This document shows positions 8,870-17,440 of a stretch of 53,304 nt of DNA, one piece after another. The position numbers and the translations under genes were made by a program. The DNA is from Bradyrhizobium acaciae (lineage in GTDB: Bacteria > Pseudomonadota > Alphaproteobacteria > Rhizobiales > Xanthobacteraceae). How positions within the stretch are numbered: position 1 is the stretch's first letter; each line of letters opens with the position of its first letter. The notes under the pieces are model-generated. The model did no database searches. It saw nothing but the letters and a program-made list of their open reading frames with translations, and had not been told where the DNA came from. Where the stretch lies: NCBI RefSeq assembly GCF_020889785.1, contig NZ_JACMYK010000039.1, positions 1 through 53,304 of the forward strand, written 5' to 3'.

Positions 8870-10114
8870 TCACTGCTTGCGCAGGAAGGTCGAATCCGGG
8901 GCGAACTTCTTGATCATGTCGGACAGGCCGTCGTCGGCGGGCGGGCCCTTGGACGCAGCGTCGGGCTTCGGCTCGTCCTTGATCTTCTGGCCGGAAATCT
9001 CGGCCAGCGCCGCGAGCAGCGTCTCATCAAGATTATCGGCCGCTGTCTTCGCAGGCGGCGTCTTCGCAAGGGGCGCTGTGGCAGGCGGCGTCGGTGGCGG
9101 CGAAACGGGCTCCGGCAGGATGGGTGCGACGGTGCGGATCTCGGGCTCGGGCTTCGCCGGCGGCGGCGTCGGCTCCGGCATCTGCGGAGGCTTGGCTAAG
9201 TCCGCCCGTCTGGCGGAGGCCTCGCTGACGGCGGCGATCAGCGATGCTTCGAGGTCAGCGGGAGTTTCAGGCGGCATTGGCGGCGGTGCAGCCGGCATCG
9301 GCGGTGGAACGGCCGACACCGCTGGCGGTGGCCCGTCCGGCTTCGCGTTCCGGGGTGCGCGACCGAACAGCGGTTCGCGCTGGCTCGCCGGCGACGGCCG
9401 GCCATCGGTTGCCTTGCCAGGCTCCTTGTTAGGCTCCCTGGCAGGCTTGAAGAGACCCGCGCGTTCGGCGGCGATCCTGGCGGACGCCTCCTCGACCGTG
9501 GCGAGCAGGGACGCTTCCAGTGCATCGGCGGGATTGCTCGGCGGAGTTGCCGGCTTGGCTGGAGGGGCGGCCACCTGCTTTGGCTCCGGCCGGGGCGGCG
9601 GTGGCCGCGATCCTTCCGGCGGAGCAGGCGGCGAGACGGGCTGACCGTCCCGGGCACGGGCGATGATGCCCTCGACGATCGCGCCAAGGCGGCTCTTGTC
9701 GGGAGCGGCGAGGTAGCTCGCCGCCAGCTCGTCGACATATTGCGGGCCGTAATCGGCCAGCACGCTGGCGAGCCGGGCGAGATCGGGGTCGCTTTCGACC
9801 AGCCGGCGCCAAATCTCCCGGTCGTAGGGCTCCCGGTCGTAGGGCGCGTCCGTTTTCTTGTCGGGCCAGGCCACCCGGCGAGGCTGACGCTGGGGCCCTG
9901 TATCCTGGCCCGGGTCGAGGGTCGGCGGCTGCAGCCCGGCGCTGAGGCGCGGAGGGGTAAATCCGGAGGTGCCATCCGTCTGGCGGCGCCGTCGCTCGGC
10001 GACCTGGAGCGAGATCAGGCCGATGCCCATCAGCAGGAAGCCGAGTGCCGCCCACGAAATCGTGGCGCACAGCAGTCCGCCGATCAGCAGCAATACCCAG
10101 CCAGTCAGTCGCAC
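8870..10114 (-). CDS. Proline-rich membrane-anchored protein with helical repeats
   Basis: A 414-residue protein of unknown function. Residues 1-37 form one or two hydrophobic segments (GWVLLLIGGLLCATISWAAL), then a basic stop RRRR, so the rest is probably cytoplasmic. A folded stretch follows (about 90-155: REIWRRLVESDPDLARLASVLADYG), then proline/alanine-rich linkers carrying three copies of a short helix: DALEASLLATVEEASAR, ADLEASLIAAVSEASAR and DNLDETLLAALAEISGQ. GTG 10114 is chosen because GAGGAAAGG lies six bases upstream. It converges on the antiporter gene with only nine bases between. Confidence 0.8.
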   Translation of the reverse strand: MRLTGWVLLLIGGLLCATISWAALGFLLMGIGLISLQVAERRRRQTDGTSGFTPPRLSAGLQPPTLDPGQDTGPQRQPRRVAWPDKKTDAPYDREPYDREIWRRLVESDPDLARLASVLADYGPQYVDELAASYLAAPDKSRLGAIVEGIIARARDGQPVSPPAPPEGSRPPPPRPEPKQVAAPPAKPATPPSNPADALEASLLATVEEASARIAAERAGLFKPAREPNKEPGKATDGRPSPASQREPLFGRAPRNAKPDGPPPAVSAVPPPMPAAPPPMPPETPADLEASLIAAVSEASARRADLAKPPQMPEPTPPPAKPEPEIRTVAPILPEPVSPPPTPPATAPLAKTPPAKTAADNLDETLLAALAEISGQKIKDEPKPDAASKGPPADDGLSDMIKKFAPDSTFLRKQ

Positions 10115-10207
10115 GATCCACCTTTCCTCACGCCCGATCGGTCGTCCCGACGCAGGCCTAGCAGGTAAGATGGGCTATCTTATGCCGACTTTCGGAAAAG
10201 CAGCCAG

Positions 10208-10879
10208 CTATGTGCCTCCCGTCAACACCTTAACACCGCCGAACGCGGTGACCTGGCCGCTGCGCAGCATCACGATCTGGGTGGCGAGCTGGCGCAGCTC
10301 GGCCGCGTCGTGGCTGACATAGACCATGGGGACGCCGGCCTCGTCGCGCAGCCGGACCAGATAAGGCAGGATCTCGAGCTTGCGGCTTTCGTCGAGTGCA
10401 CCGAGCGGCTCGTCCAACAGCAACAGCCGAGGCTTGGACAGCAACGCCCGGCCGAGCGCGACGCGCTGGCGCTCGCCCCCGGAGAGCTTTCCCGGGCGGC
10501 GGTCGAGCAGGGCGCCGATGTCGAGCAGGTCGACGACGCGCTTGTGCTGCGCGGGATCCTGAGCGAGGCCGTTCATGCGGCGGCCGTAATCGAGGTTCTG
10601 CCTGATATCGAGATGCGGAAACAGCCGCGCGTCCTGGAAGACGTAGCCGATGCGGCGGCGCCAGGTCGGGACGTGGATGCCGGCCGCGGTATCATCCACC
10701 GTCTCGCCGTCGATCACGATGGTCCCGCGATCCGGACGCACCAGTCCCGCGATGGTGTTGATCAGCGACGTCTTGCCCGAGCCGGACGCACCGAACAGGC
10801 CGGTGACGCGGCCCTCGCTGGTGAACGACGCCGCGAGCGCGAACTCTCCGAGCTGCTTTTGGATGTCGACGCGCAGCAT
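10208..10879 (-). CDS. modC: Molybdate ABC transporter ATP-binding protein, short form
   Basis: The ATPase that drives molybdate import through ModB. Walker A is GASGSGKT, the signature is LSGGERQRVALGRAL, Walker B is LLLLDEP and the H-loop is SHD. At 223 residues it is much shorter than typical ModC (about 350): the nucleotide-binding domain is complete, but the C-terminal TOBE/Mop molybdate-binding domain is absent and no remnant is seen downstream. ATG 10879 follows the modB stop by two bases, so translation is coupled. It is the last gene of modABC. Confidence 0.92.
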   Translation of the reverse strand: MLRVDIQKQLGEFALAASFTSEGRVTGLFGASGSGKTSLINTIAGLVRPDRGTIVIDGETVDDTAAGIHVPTWRRRIGYVFQDARLFPHLDIRQNLDYGRRMNGLAQDPAQHKRVVDLLDIGALLDRRPGKLSGGERQRVALGRALLSKPRLLLLDEPLGALDESRKLEILPYLVRLRDEAGVPMVYVSHDAAELRQLATQIVMLRSGQVTAFGGVKVLTGGT

Positions 10880-10881
10880 CG

Positions 10882-11577
10882 TTATTGCCCGTGCAGGCGC
10901 GCGGTGGCGCGGCGCGCGAACACCTCGGCCGCGATCAGCGCGCCGACCGCCAGCACGACCGAGATGATCACGAGCCGCGCCGCGGCGATATCGCCGTCGG
11001 GTGTCTGGATCAGCGAATAGATCGCCGACGAAATCGTCTGGGTCTCGCCGGGAATGTTGGAGACGAAGGTGATGGTCGCGCCGAATTCGCCGATCGCCTT
11101 GGCGAAGCCGAGCACCATGCCGGCCAGCACGCCGGGCAGCGCCAGCGGCAGCGTCACCGTTGCGAATACCCGCCAGGGCGCGGCGCCGAGCGTCTCGGCC
11201 GCCTGTTCGAGGCGGCGGTCGACGGCCTCGATCGAGAGCCGGATCGGGCGCACCAGCAGCGGAAACGACATCACGCCGCAAGCGAGTGCGGCGCCGGTCC
11301 AGCGGAATGCGAACACGATGCCGAGATGGTCGGCCAGCCAGCCGCCGACCAAGCCGCGCTTGCCGAAGGTCAGCAGCAGCAGATAGCCGGTGACGACAGG
11401 CGGCAGCACCAGCGGCAGATGCACGGCGGCATCCAGCAGCGACTTGCCCCAGAAGTCGCGCCGCGCCAGCAGCCAGGCGAGCGCGATCCCGAACGGGGTC
11501 GCCACCAGCGTTGCGATGACGGCGACCCGCAGCGACAGCAGGATCGCCGTCCATTCGGTCGGCGAGATCTCGAACAT
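10882..11577 (-). CDS. modB: Molybdate ABC transporter permease
   Basis: A 231-residue inner-membrane permease with about five to six helices. The cytoplasmic EAA loop that docks on ModC is EQAAETLGAAPWRVFATVTLPLA with GxxxxxAxxLPxA spacing. LVLPPVVTGYLLL near residue 60 is characteristic of ModB. Its ATG overlaps the modA stop codon (TGATG), and modC follows two bases after its own stop. The three genes are clearly one operon. Confidence 0.95.
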   Translation of the reverse strand: MFEISPTEWTAILLSLRVAVIATLVATPFGIALAWLLARRDFWGKSLLDAAVHLPLVLPPVVTGYLLLLTFGKRGLVGGWLADHLGIVFAFRWTGAALACGVMSFPLLVRPIRLSIEAVDRRLEQAAETLGAAPWRVFATVTLPLALPGVLAGMVLGFAKAIGEFGATITFVSNIPGETQTISSAIYSLIQTPDGDIAAARLVIISVVLAVGALIAAEVFARRATARLHGQ

Positions 11578-12377
11578 CAGGTCGTCGGGCTGATCAGGAA
11601 CTTGAAGCCGTACTTCTCGAGGATCGTCTTCGCAGCGGACGAGCGCAGGAAGGCGAGGTAGTCGGTGGTCTCGGGCTTCGCGGTCGTCGTCGCCGCAACC
11701 GGATAGATGATCGCCGGATGGGTGTCGGCAGGGAAGGTGCCGACGATCTTGACGCCCGGCTCGACCTTGGCGTCGGTCGAATAGACGATGCCGAGCACGG
11801 CTTCGCCGCGTGCCACCAGTGTCAGCGCCGCGCGCACGCTCTCGGCCATCGCGAATTTCGGCTCCGCCGCCTGCCAGGCACCGAGCTTCTCGAGCGCGGC
11901 CTTGGCGTATTTGCCGACCGGCACCGCCTTGACGTCGCCGGTTGCGATCTTGCCGTCACCGGTGAGCTTGGCGAGATCGAAGCCCGGTTCGATGTTGACG
12001 TTGTCGATCCTGGAATCCTTCGGCGCGATCAGCACGATCGAGTTGCCGAGCAGGTTCACCCGCGTCGGCTCATTGATGTTCTTCTGCTTGATCGCATAGT
12101 CCATCCAGTCGGTGTCGGCGGAGACGAACACGTCGGCCGGCGCGCCCTGCTCGATCTGCCTTGCCAATGCCGAGCTCGCGGCATAGCTGGCGCTGATCTT
12201 GATGCCGGTCTTGGCGGTATAGGCCGCGTCGATCTCGTCGAGCGCGTTCTTCATCGAGGCCGCGGCGAACACGGTGAGCGCCTTGTCCTCGGCTCGCGCC
12301 GGCGAATGAATCGCGCCGAGCAGGATGACGAGGGCGGTGAAAAGTCCGGTAAGCCTTGAAATCGAAAGTCGTGACAT
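11577..12377 (-). CDS. modA: Periplasmic molybdate-binding protein
   Basis: A 266-residue solute receptor that captures molybdate (or tungstate) in the periplasm and hands it to ModBC. Residues 1-29 are a Sec signal ending SPARA. The mature protein begins EDKALTVFAAASMKNAL, the family's ligand-loop signature, followed by SYAASSALARQIEQGAPADVFVSAD, also diagnostic. It is first in modABC, which feeds molybdenum-cofactor enzymes. A 16-base palindrome lies just upstream of the start. No modE gene is in the window. Confidence 0.95.
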   Translation of the reverse strand: MSRLSISRLTGLFTALVILLGAIHSPARAEDKALTVFAAASMKNALDEIDAAYTAKTGIKISASYAASSALARQIEQGAPADVFVSADTDWMDYAIKQKNINEPTRVNLLGNSIVLIAPKDSRIDNVNIEPGFDLAKLTGDGKIATGDVKAVPVGKYAKAALEKLGAWQAAEPKFAMAESVRAALTLVARGEAVLGIVYSTDAKVEPGVKIVGTFPADTHPAIIYPVAATTTAKPETTDYLAFLRSSAAKTILEKYGFKFLISPTT

Positions 12378-12394
12378 GGAAAGCGCTCCGTACG

Positions 12395-12410
12395 CGTTCG
12401 CGCGCGAACG
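12395..12410. promoter_or_regulatory. Palindrome upstream of modA
   Basis: CGTTCGCGCGCGAACG is a perfect 16-base palindrome, 17 bases before the modA start codon. It could be an operator or a leader hairpin. It does not look like the ModE consensus (an AT-rich TATA-type palindrome), so a molybdate-specific role is only a guess. Palindromes of G and C can also occur by chance in DNA of this composition. Confidence 0.35.
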
Positions 12411-12550
12411 GCACGCGCAAATCAGGCGTTGGTGGGGTCTGGGTGCGACGGACGGAAGCGCTGCTCCGCGGGTCCCCGAAGGACTTACGGTCCTCAGGGA
12501 TATCGCACTGCAAACATAGCAGGCTGGGACTTACTTGTCTAAAGGCCGTC

Positions 12551-13060
12551 CTATTGATCGGACGGCTGGATCGCGATCGACAGCGAATTTTCCCTGGCGC
12601 CGGTCACCTGCAGCACGAACGGGCTGGCGGCGAGGTCAAATTTCATGGTCTTGCGGATGCCGTCGCAATCGGTCGCGCCGCTGAACGCCTTCGGCTTCAG
12701 GAAATGCCCGTCCTGCACCAGGTCGACCCAGGCGCCGGCCGAGAGGCTGACAGTATAGAGGCCGGCCTTCGGTGCGGCCTTGAAGCTGGCGAAGCCGGCG
12801 AAGGAGCCGTCCTTCGGCGCGCGCTCCGGCGGCGAGGGCAATTTGGCATCGGCGGGGGCCACCAGCGCCAGCGTGATGGCGGTCGACGGCAATGCGGTCT
12901 GCTCGCTGCCCGAGGCGAGCTTGGCGAGATCGGGCGCAGTGAGTGCGGCGCGTGCGCGGTCGATCGACCATTTGAACTTGTCGCAGCCGCTCGGTTCTTC
13001 CGCCGCGAATGCGGGAACTGCGACGAGCAGGAGCGATGCGGCGAGGAGCGATTTGCGCAT
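12551..13060 (-). CDS. Exported protein, function unknown
   Basis: A 169-residue protein with a clean Sec signal peptide (MRKSLLAASLLLVAVPAFAA, cleavage near residue 20). The mature part has two cysteines (SGCDKFKW near the N-terminus and ATDCDGIRK further on) that could form a disulfide, and a beta-rich middle. It is likely periplasmic and soluble. It ends about 170 bases before the modA start on the same strand, so the two are probably separate units. I do not recognise a named family. Confidence 0.75.
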   Translation of the reverse strand: MRKSLLAASLLLVAVPAFAAEEPSGCDKFKWSIDRARAALTAPDLAKLASGSEQTALPSTAITLALVAPADAKLPSPPERAPKDGSFAGFASFKAAPKAGLYTVSLSAGAWVDLVQDGHFLKPKAFSGATDCDGIRKTMKFDLAASPFVLQVTGARENSLSIAIQPSDQ

Positions 13061-13207
13061 GACTGATCCAATGCAATTGTGACGGATGAAATAGATCAGA
13101 GGCCCCGATCCATCGCTCGAACGCGCTTACGGCGCGACGACGCGCGATCATAACGCAGTTCAAGCCGGCCGGCATAGCCGCCTGACAAAGATGTTATTGC
13201 ATGGATG

Positions 13208-14158
13208 CTATTGCTTGGCGTCGGGTGCGTTGAGCACCGTCCTGCAGGGGGCCGGCATCTGCGCCAGCGTCATCGGCGGCCGCGGCTTCGGCGGCTTCGC
13301 CGGAGGCTTCGGATGCAGCACCGAATCCTTGAACCAGAACGCGAGATCGGACGGCTTGCAGCCTTCGCCCTCCGCTTGCTGCTTCTGTCCCTCGCATGCC
13401 GGGCTGCCGGACGGACAACGCATCCGGATGTGGAAGTGATAGTCGTGGCCCCACCACGGCCGGATCTTCGACAACCAGCCGCGGTCGCCCTTGGCCTCGC
13501 GGCACAGCGCCTTCTTGATCGCCGGATTGACGAAGATGCGCTGCACCGCCGGCTCCCGCGCCGCGTCGCGGATCACCAGCACATGGCTGGGCGTGAAGAC
13601 GCGCGGATCGACATCGAGCCGGTCGTCGCGCACCATCATCACCGCCGACATCTCCTCGCGATCCTCATGCGACAATTTGCGATCGGGCATCGGCGTCAGC
13701 CAGATGTCGGCGTCGAGCCCGATCTGGTGGCTGGCATGACCTGACAGCGCGGGGCCGCCGCGCGGCTGGCCGATATCGCCGACCAGGATGCCGGGCCAGC
13801 CGGCGTCCTTGTGCGCGTTCGCGGCAAGCCGCTTCAACAGCGCGATCATGGCGGGGTGACCCCAGTAGCGGTTGCGCGACAGGCGCATCACCTGCCAGGT
13901 GGCGCCGTCGAACGGCATCTGCGCGGCGCCGGCGAGACAGCCCTTGGTGTAGCCGCCGATCGATTGCGTCGGCATCGCCGCCGGCAACACCTTGCGCGCG
14001 AACAGTTGCTTCGCCCCGATTGTTGGATCGTTAGGGTTGGCGAGCGGCGGCAATGGTTGCGGATTGAGCGAGCCCTTGTCCTGCGCCCGCGCGGAGATGG
14101 TGCAGGCGGCGAGGACGGAGATCATCAGGAGCGGGATCAGACGCAGGCGGGATGTCAT
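13208..14158 (-). CDS. mepA: Penicillin-insensitive murein endopeptidase
   Basis: A 316-residue exported zinc peptidase (M74 family) that cuts D-Ala-mDAP cross-links in peptidoglycan. The metal-site motifs are SGHASHQIGLDADIW and WWGHDYHFHIRM. An N-terminal signal runs to about residue 25 with a Cys in SVLAAC that might be a lipobox. Conserved cysteines (KGCLAGA, ALCREA, MRCPSG, PACEG) suggest disulfides. The tail is proline/lysine-rich. I prefer ATG 14158 to the upstream GTG 14167. The divergent neighbour also acts on cell wall. Confidence 0.92.
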   Translation of the reverse strand: MTSRLRLIPLLMISVLAACTISARAQDKGSLNPQPLPPLANPNDPTIGAKQLFARKVLPAAMPTQSIGGYTKGCLAGAAQMPFDGATWQVMRLSRNRYWGHPAMIALLKRLAANAHKDAGWPGILVGDIGQPRGGPALSGHASHQIGLDADIWLTPMPDRKLSHEDREEMSAVMMVRDDRLDVDPRVFTPSHVLVIRDAAREPAVQRIFVNPAIKKALCREAKGDRGWLSKIRPWWGHDYHFHIRMRCPSGSPACEGQKQQAEGEGCKPSDLAFWFKDSVLHPKPPAKPPKPRPPMTLAQMPAPCRTVLNAPDAKQ

Positions 14159-14353
14159 TCGGATCACTCTGTCTGCGCAAGGCTAGCATGGATTCGGAGC
14201 GGGCGGACCGCGGCTTCATCCCATTCGCTTGATCGCCCACAGGGCGGATCGAGATGACCCGCGGTTTCCGGGCTGCCATGTGATCCACGCCACTTTACAG
14301 GCGCGCGTTGCAGGCGACATCATGCGCGCAATAATTTCAGGGTAGGCATTATT

Positions 14354-14791
14354 ATGACGAGCGTATGTTGCGTACGGTTGGCGTTTGCCGCCGCGATCGC
14401 GGCGTCGACATTGGCGCTGTCTCCGGCGCGAGCCGACATCGTGGTTCACATCGATAAATCATCCCAGCGCATGGCGGTCAGCGTCGACGGCGCGAGACGC
14501 TACAATTGGCCGGTGTCGACCGGCCGGCGCGGCTATGGCACGCCGAGTGGAGTGTTCCGCCCGCAGATGCTGGCGCGCCGCTGGTATTCGAAGAAGTACT
14601 ACAACTCGCCGATGCCCTACGCGATCTTCTTCCATGGCGGCTTTGCCATCCATGGCACCTATGAACTCACCCGTCTTGGCGGCCCGGCCTCGCATGGTTG
14701 CGTGCGGCTCAATCCCTCGCACGCAGCACAGCTCTATGGGCTGGTCGAGCGCAATGGCCGCGGCGGCACGCGGATCGAGATCACCAATTAG
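14354..14791 (+). CDS. L,D-transpeptidase (YkuD domain)
   Basis: A 145-residue periplasmic enzyme: signal peptide 1-27 ending SPARA, then a single YkuD domain. The catalytic motif is ASHGCVRLN, with the upstream His in FAIHGTYE. These enzymes make 3-3 peptidoglycan cross-links or attach proteins to the wall. The domain is minimal, with no LysM or PG-binding part. ATG 14354 is preceded by AGGGTAGG. It is divergent from mepA, with 195 bases between. Confidence 0.9.
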   Translation: MTSVCCVRLAFAAAIAASTLALSPARADIVVHIDKSSQRMAVSVDGARRYNWPVSTGRRGYGTPSGVFRPQMLARRWYSKKYYNSPMPYAIFFHGGFAIHGTYELTRLGGPASHGCVRLNPSHAAQLYGLVERNGRGGTRIEITN

Positions 14792-15130
14792 CTGCAAGAC
14801 GAGGCGAGCCGGTCGCGCCTTAACCCCGCGATAACCCTGTCACACGCTGGCCAACATTGATGCGCTGGAAGTGCTTTCGGCGCGTCCAATGTGCAGTCGC
14901 GCGCCGATTTACCCTTCCTTCACCACGCTCCGGCGCTCCCATGCTGCAAATCTGCGCTGTGGGGCCGCCTGCGGATGGCAGGCCACCGGTGTTCGGCGTG
15001 GACGCGCCTGCAAAGCAGGCATGCCGGGATGTCTCAAACAGCGCAGCTATTCGCCAAGAGATACCAATTTTTCAGACACTTATCGCAGATATATCGCCGA
15101 ACTGGAATGCGCGTGGGGCGTGCGATACCG
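14792..15130 (+). other. Leader region without a convincing gene
   Basis: These 339 bases separate the L,D-transpeptidase from the EAL-domain gene. The frame of the latter is open back to 14891, and ATG codons at 15029 and 15107 could give a longer basic N-terminus. However, codons there do not show the strong GC third-position bias of the gene body, so I treat it as promoter and leader. No terminator hairpin with a U-tract is visible. Confidence 0.4.
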
Positions 15131-17329
15131 ATGATGCGGCCAAAGAAGATCAAGAAACCGAAGCAGGCCAAACTGTCCCATCCTCGGGGCCGGCGGCCCA
15201 AGCCGATGCCGAAAGTATCCAGCCGGTCGCGCCGCCCCGGCGTCGAGATCGGCGAACTGGTGCGCCAGCGCGCGCAGGCCGAGGCCGCGATCGCCGAGGC
15301 CCGCAAGTCGAATGCGCGGCTGCGTGAGGCGATCGACATTCTCCCGCAAGGCATCGTGTTCCTGGATCCCGAGGGCCGTTACACCCTCTGGAACAGGAAA
15401 TACTCGGAAATCTACAAGCGCAGCTCCGATCTGTTCGAGCACGGTGCGCGCCTGGAAGACACCATCCGCATCGGCGTCGCGCGCGGCGATTATCCCGAGG
15501 CCGCCGGGCGCGAGGAGCAATGGATCGCCGAGCGGCTCCAGAAGATGTACCAGCCGGGCGAGCGGCACGAGCAGGTGCTGGCCGACGGCCGCGTGGTGCT
15601 GATCGAGGAGCGGCTGACCTCGGATGGCGGCATCGTCGGCCTGCGCGTCGACATCACCGAGCTGAAGCAGCGCGAGGCGTCGTTCCGTTTGCTGTTCGAC
15701 GGCAATCCGGTGCCGATGATCCTGTGCGCGCTCGACGGCGAGCGCATCCTCGCGGTCAACGACGCCGCGATCGCGCATTATGGCTACGTCCGTGCCGAAT
15801 TCGAGCGGATGACGATCAGGAGCCTGCAGGCGTTCGATGCCGAGCTGCCGTGGGCGGCCGGCCGCACCAGCGACGAGCAGGCGGCGCGGACCTGGAAGCA
15901 TGTGCGCGCGGACGGCACGCTGATCGACCTTGCGATCTATTCGCGCCAGTTGATGCATGGCGACCAGCCGGCGATGCTGCTCGCGCTGATGGACATCACC
16001 GAGCGCAAGCGCGCCGAGGCGCGGCTCGCCTTCATGGCCCAGCACGACAGCCTGACCGGGCTGCCGAACCGCAACCTGCTGCGCCAGCAGATGGACGAGA
16101 TGCTGCAGCACACCCGCCGCTCGACCGACAAGGTCGCGGTGCTGATGCTCGGGCTCGATAATTTCAAGGCGGTCAACGACACGCTCGGTCACGGCATCGG
16201 CGACAAATTGCTGCGCGCCGTCGCCAAGCGCCTGCGCTCGACGCTGCGCGATGACGACGCGCTGGCCCGCCTCAACTCCGATGAATTCACCATCGTGCAG
16301 GGCGGCGTGATGCGGCCCGAGGACGCCGTGCTGCTGGCGCGGCGGATCCTGGATGCGATCGGTGAGCCCTATCTGCTCGAGGGACATTCGGTGGTGATCG
16401 GCGCCAGCATCGGGATCGCGATGTCGCCCGGCGACGGCGAGGATTCGGAAAAGCTCTTGAAGAGCGCCGACATGGCGTTGTCGCGCGCCAAGAGCGAGTT
16501 CCGCGGCACCTTCTCCTTCTTCGAGGCGGAGATGGACGCGCGCGCGCAGAGCCGCCGCAAGATCGAGATCGATCTGCGCGATGCGATCCAGAACGAAGGC
16601 CTGCGGCCCTATTACCAGCCGCTGGTCGATCTTGCGACCGGCCGCATCACCGGCCTCGAGGCGCTGGTGCGCTGGCCGCATCCGGAGCGCGGCATGATCT
16701 CGCCGGGCGAGTTCATTCCGGTTGCCGAGGAGACCGGCCTGATCAATCCGCTGGGCAGCTTGATGCTGCGCCGTGCCTGCATGGACGCGGCGCAATGGCC
16801 TGACGACGTGCGCGTCGCGGTCAATCTGTCGCCGCTGCAGTTCCGCACCGGCAATCTGCTGGCGCTGGTCACCGACGCGCTGCGGCAATCCGGCCTGCCG
16901 GCGCGGCGGCTCGAGCTCGAAATCACCGAGACGCTGCTGCTCGAGAAGAGCAGCCAGGTGCTGGCGACGCTGCATGCGCTGCGCGCGCTCGGGGTGCGGA
17001 TGTCGATGGACGATTTCGGCACCGGCTATTCGAGCCTCAGTTACCTGCGCAGCTTCCCGTTCGACAAGATCAAGATAGACCAGTCCTTCGTGCGCGACCT
17101 CGATGCGAACCCGGACGCGCAGGCGATCGTGCGTTCGATCGTCAGCCTCGGCATGGGGCTTGGCGTCACCATCACCGCCGAGGGCGTCGAGACTGAAGCC
17201 GAGCTGAGCTGCCTGCGCGCCGAAGGCTGCCACGAGGGCCAGGGTTTCCTGTTCAGCCGCGCCCGCCCGAACGCCGAGGTCATCAGCCTGCTGAAGGCAC
17301 AGCGCGTCGCGACGGCGCTGGTGGCGTAG
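15131..17329 (+). CDS. PAS-PAS-GGDEF-EAL cyclic-di-GMP protein
   Basis: About 732 residues. A basic N-terminus (KKIKKPKQAK) leads into two PAS domains (PQGIVFLDPEGRYTLWNRKY; NPVPMILCALDGERILAVND), then GGDEF and EAL domains. The GGDEF signature is degenerate, reading NSDEF at 382-386, so cyclase activity is doubtful. The EAL site is intact: EAL at 510-512, then ITETLLL, DDFGTGYSSL and IKIDQSFV. It most likely hydrolyses c-di-GMP. No membrane segment is seen, so it is cytoplasmic with PAS-sensed input. The start could instead be ATG 15107 or 15029. Confidence 0.88.
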   Translation: MMRPKKIKKPKQAKLSHPRGRRPKPMPKVSSRSRRPGVEIGELVRQRAQAEAAIAEARKSNARLREAIDILPQGIVFLDPEGRYTLWNRKYSEIYKRSSDLFEHGARLEDTIRIGVARGDYPEAAGREEQWIAERLQKMYQPGERHEQVLADGRVVLIEERLTSDGGIVGLRVDITELKQREASFRLLFDGNPVPMILCALDGERILAVNDAAIAHYGYVRAEFERMTIRSLQAFDAELPWAAGRTSDEQAARTWKHVRADGTLIDLAIYSRQLMHGDQPAMLLALMDITERKRAEARLAFMAQHDSLTGLPNRNLLRQQMDEMLQHTRRSTDKVAVLMLGLDNFKAVNDTLGHGIGDKLLRAVAKRLRSTLRDDDALARLNSDEFTIVQGGVMRPEDAVLLARRILDAIGEPYLLEGHSVVIGASIGIAMSPGDGEDSEKLLKSADMALSRAKSEFRGTFSFFEAEMDARAQSRRKIEIDLRDAIQNEGLRPYYQPLVDLATGRITGLEALVRWPHPERGMISPGEFIPVAEETGLINPLGSLMLRRACMDAAQWPDDVRVAVNLSPLQFRTGNLLALVTDALRQSGLPARRLELEITETLLLEKSSQVLATLHALRALGVRMSMDDFGTGYSSLSYLRSFPFDKIKIDQSFVRDLDANPDAQAIVRSIVSLGMGLGVTITAEGVETEAELSCLRAEGCHEGQGFLFSRARPNAEVISLLKAQRVATALVA

Positions 17330-17347
17330 CGGAACTGCTTCTCACTC

Positions 17348-17440
17348 CCGTCATTGGGAGCGCAGCGAAGCAATCCATCTGTCCTCATAGGCGGCGAGAT
17401 GGATTGCTTCGTCGCTTCGCTCCTCGCAATGACGGTGGGG
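17348..17440. repeat. Inverted repeat between convergent genes
   Basis: Imperfect arms of about 35 bases: CCCGTCATTG and AGCGAAGCAATCCATCT on the left face AGATGGATTGCTTCG and CGCAATGACGG on the right. It sits between the stop of the EAL-domain gene and the stop of the DUF1801 gene and could act as a two-way transcript end. It has no run of T and belongs to another short repeat family typical of these genomes. Confidence 0.7.

Noticed and set aside
10208..11554. ModB-ModC fusion protein
   Set aside because: The upstream part is ModB read in the wrong frame; ModB and ModC are separate with a two-base gap.
12378..12550. ModE site or molybdenum riboswitch upstream of modA
   Set aside because: No TATA-type ModE palindrome and no recognisable Moco-riboswitch structure; only an unrelated GC palindrome is present.
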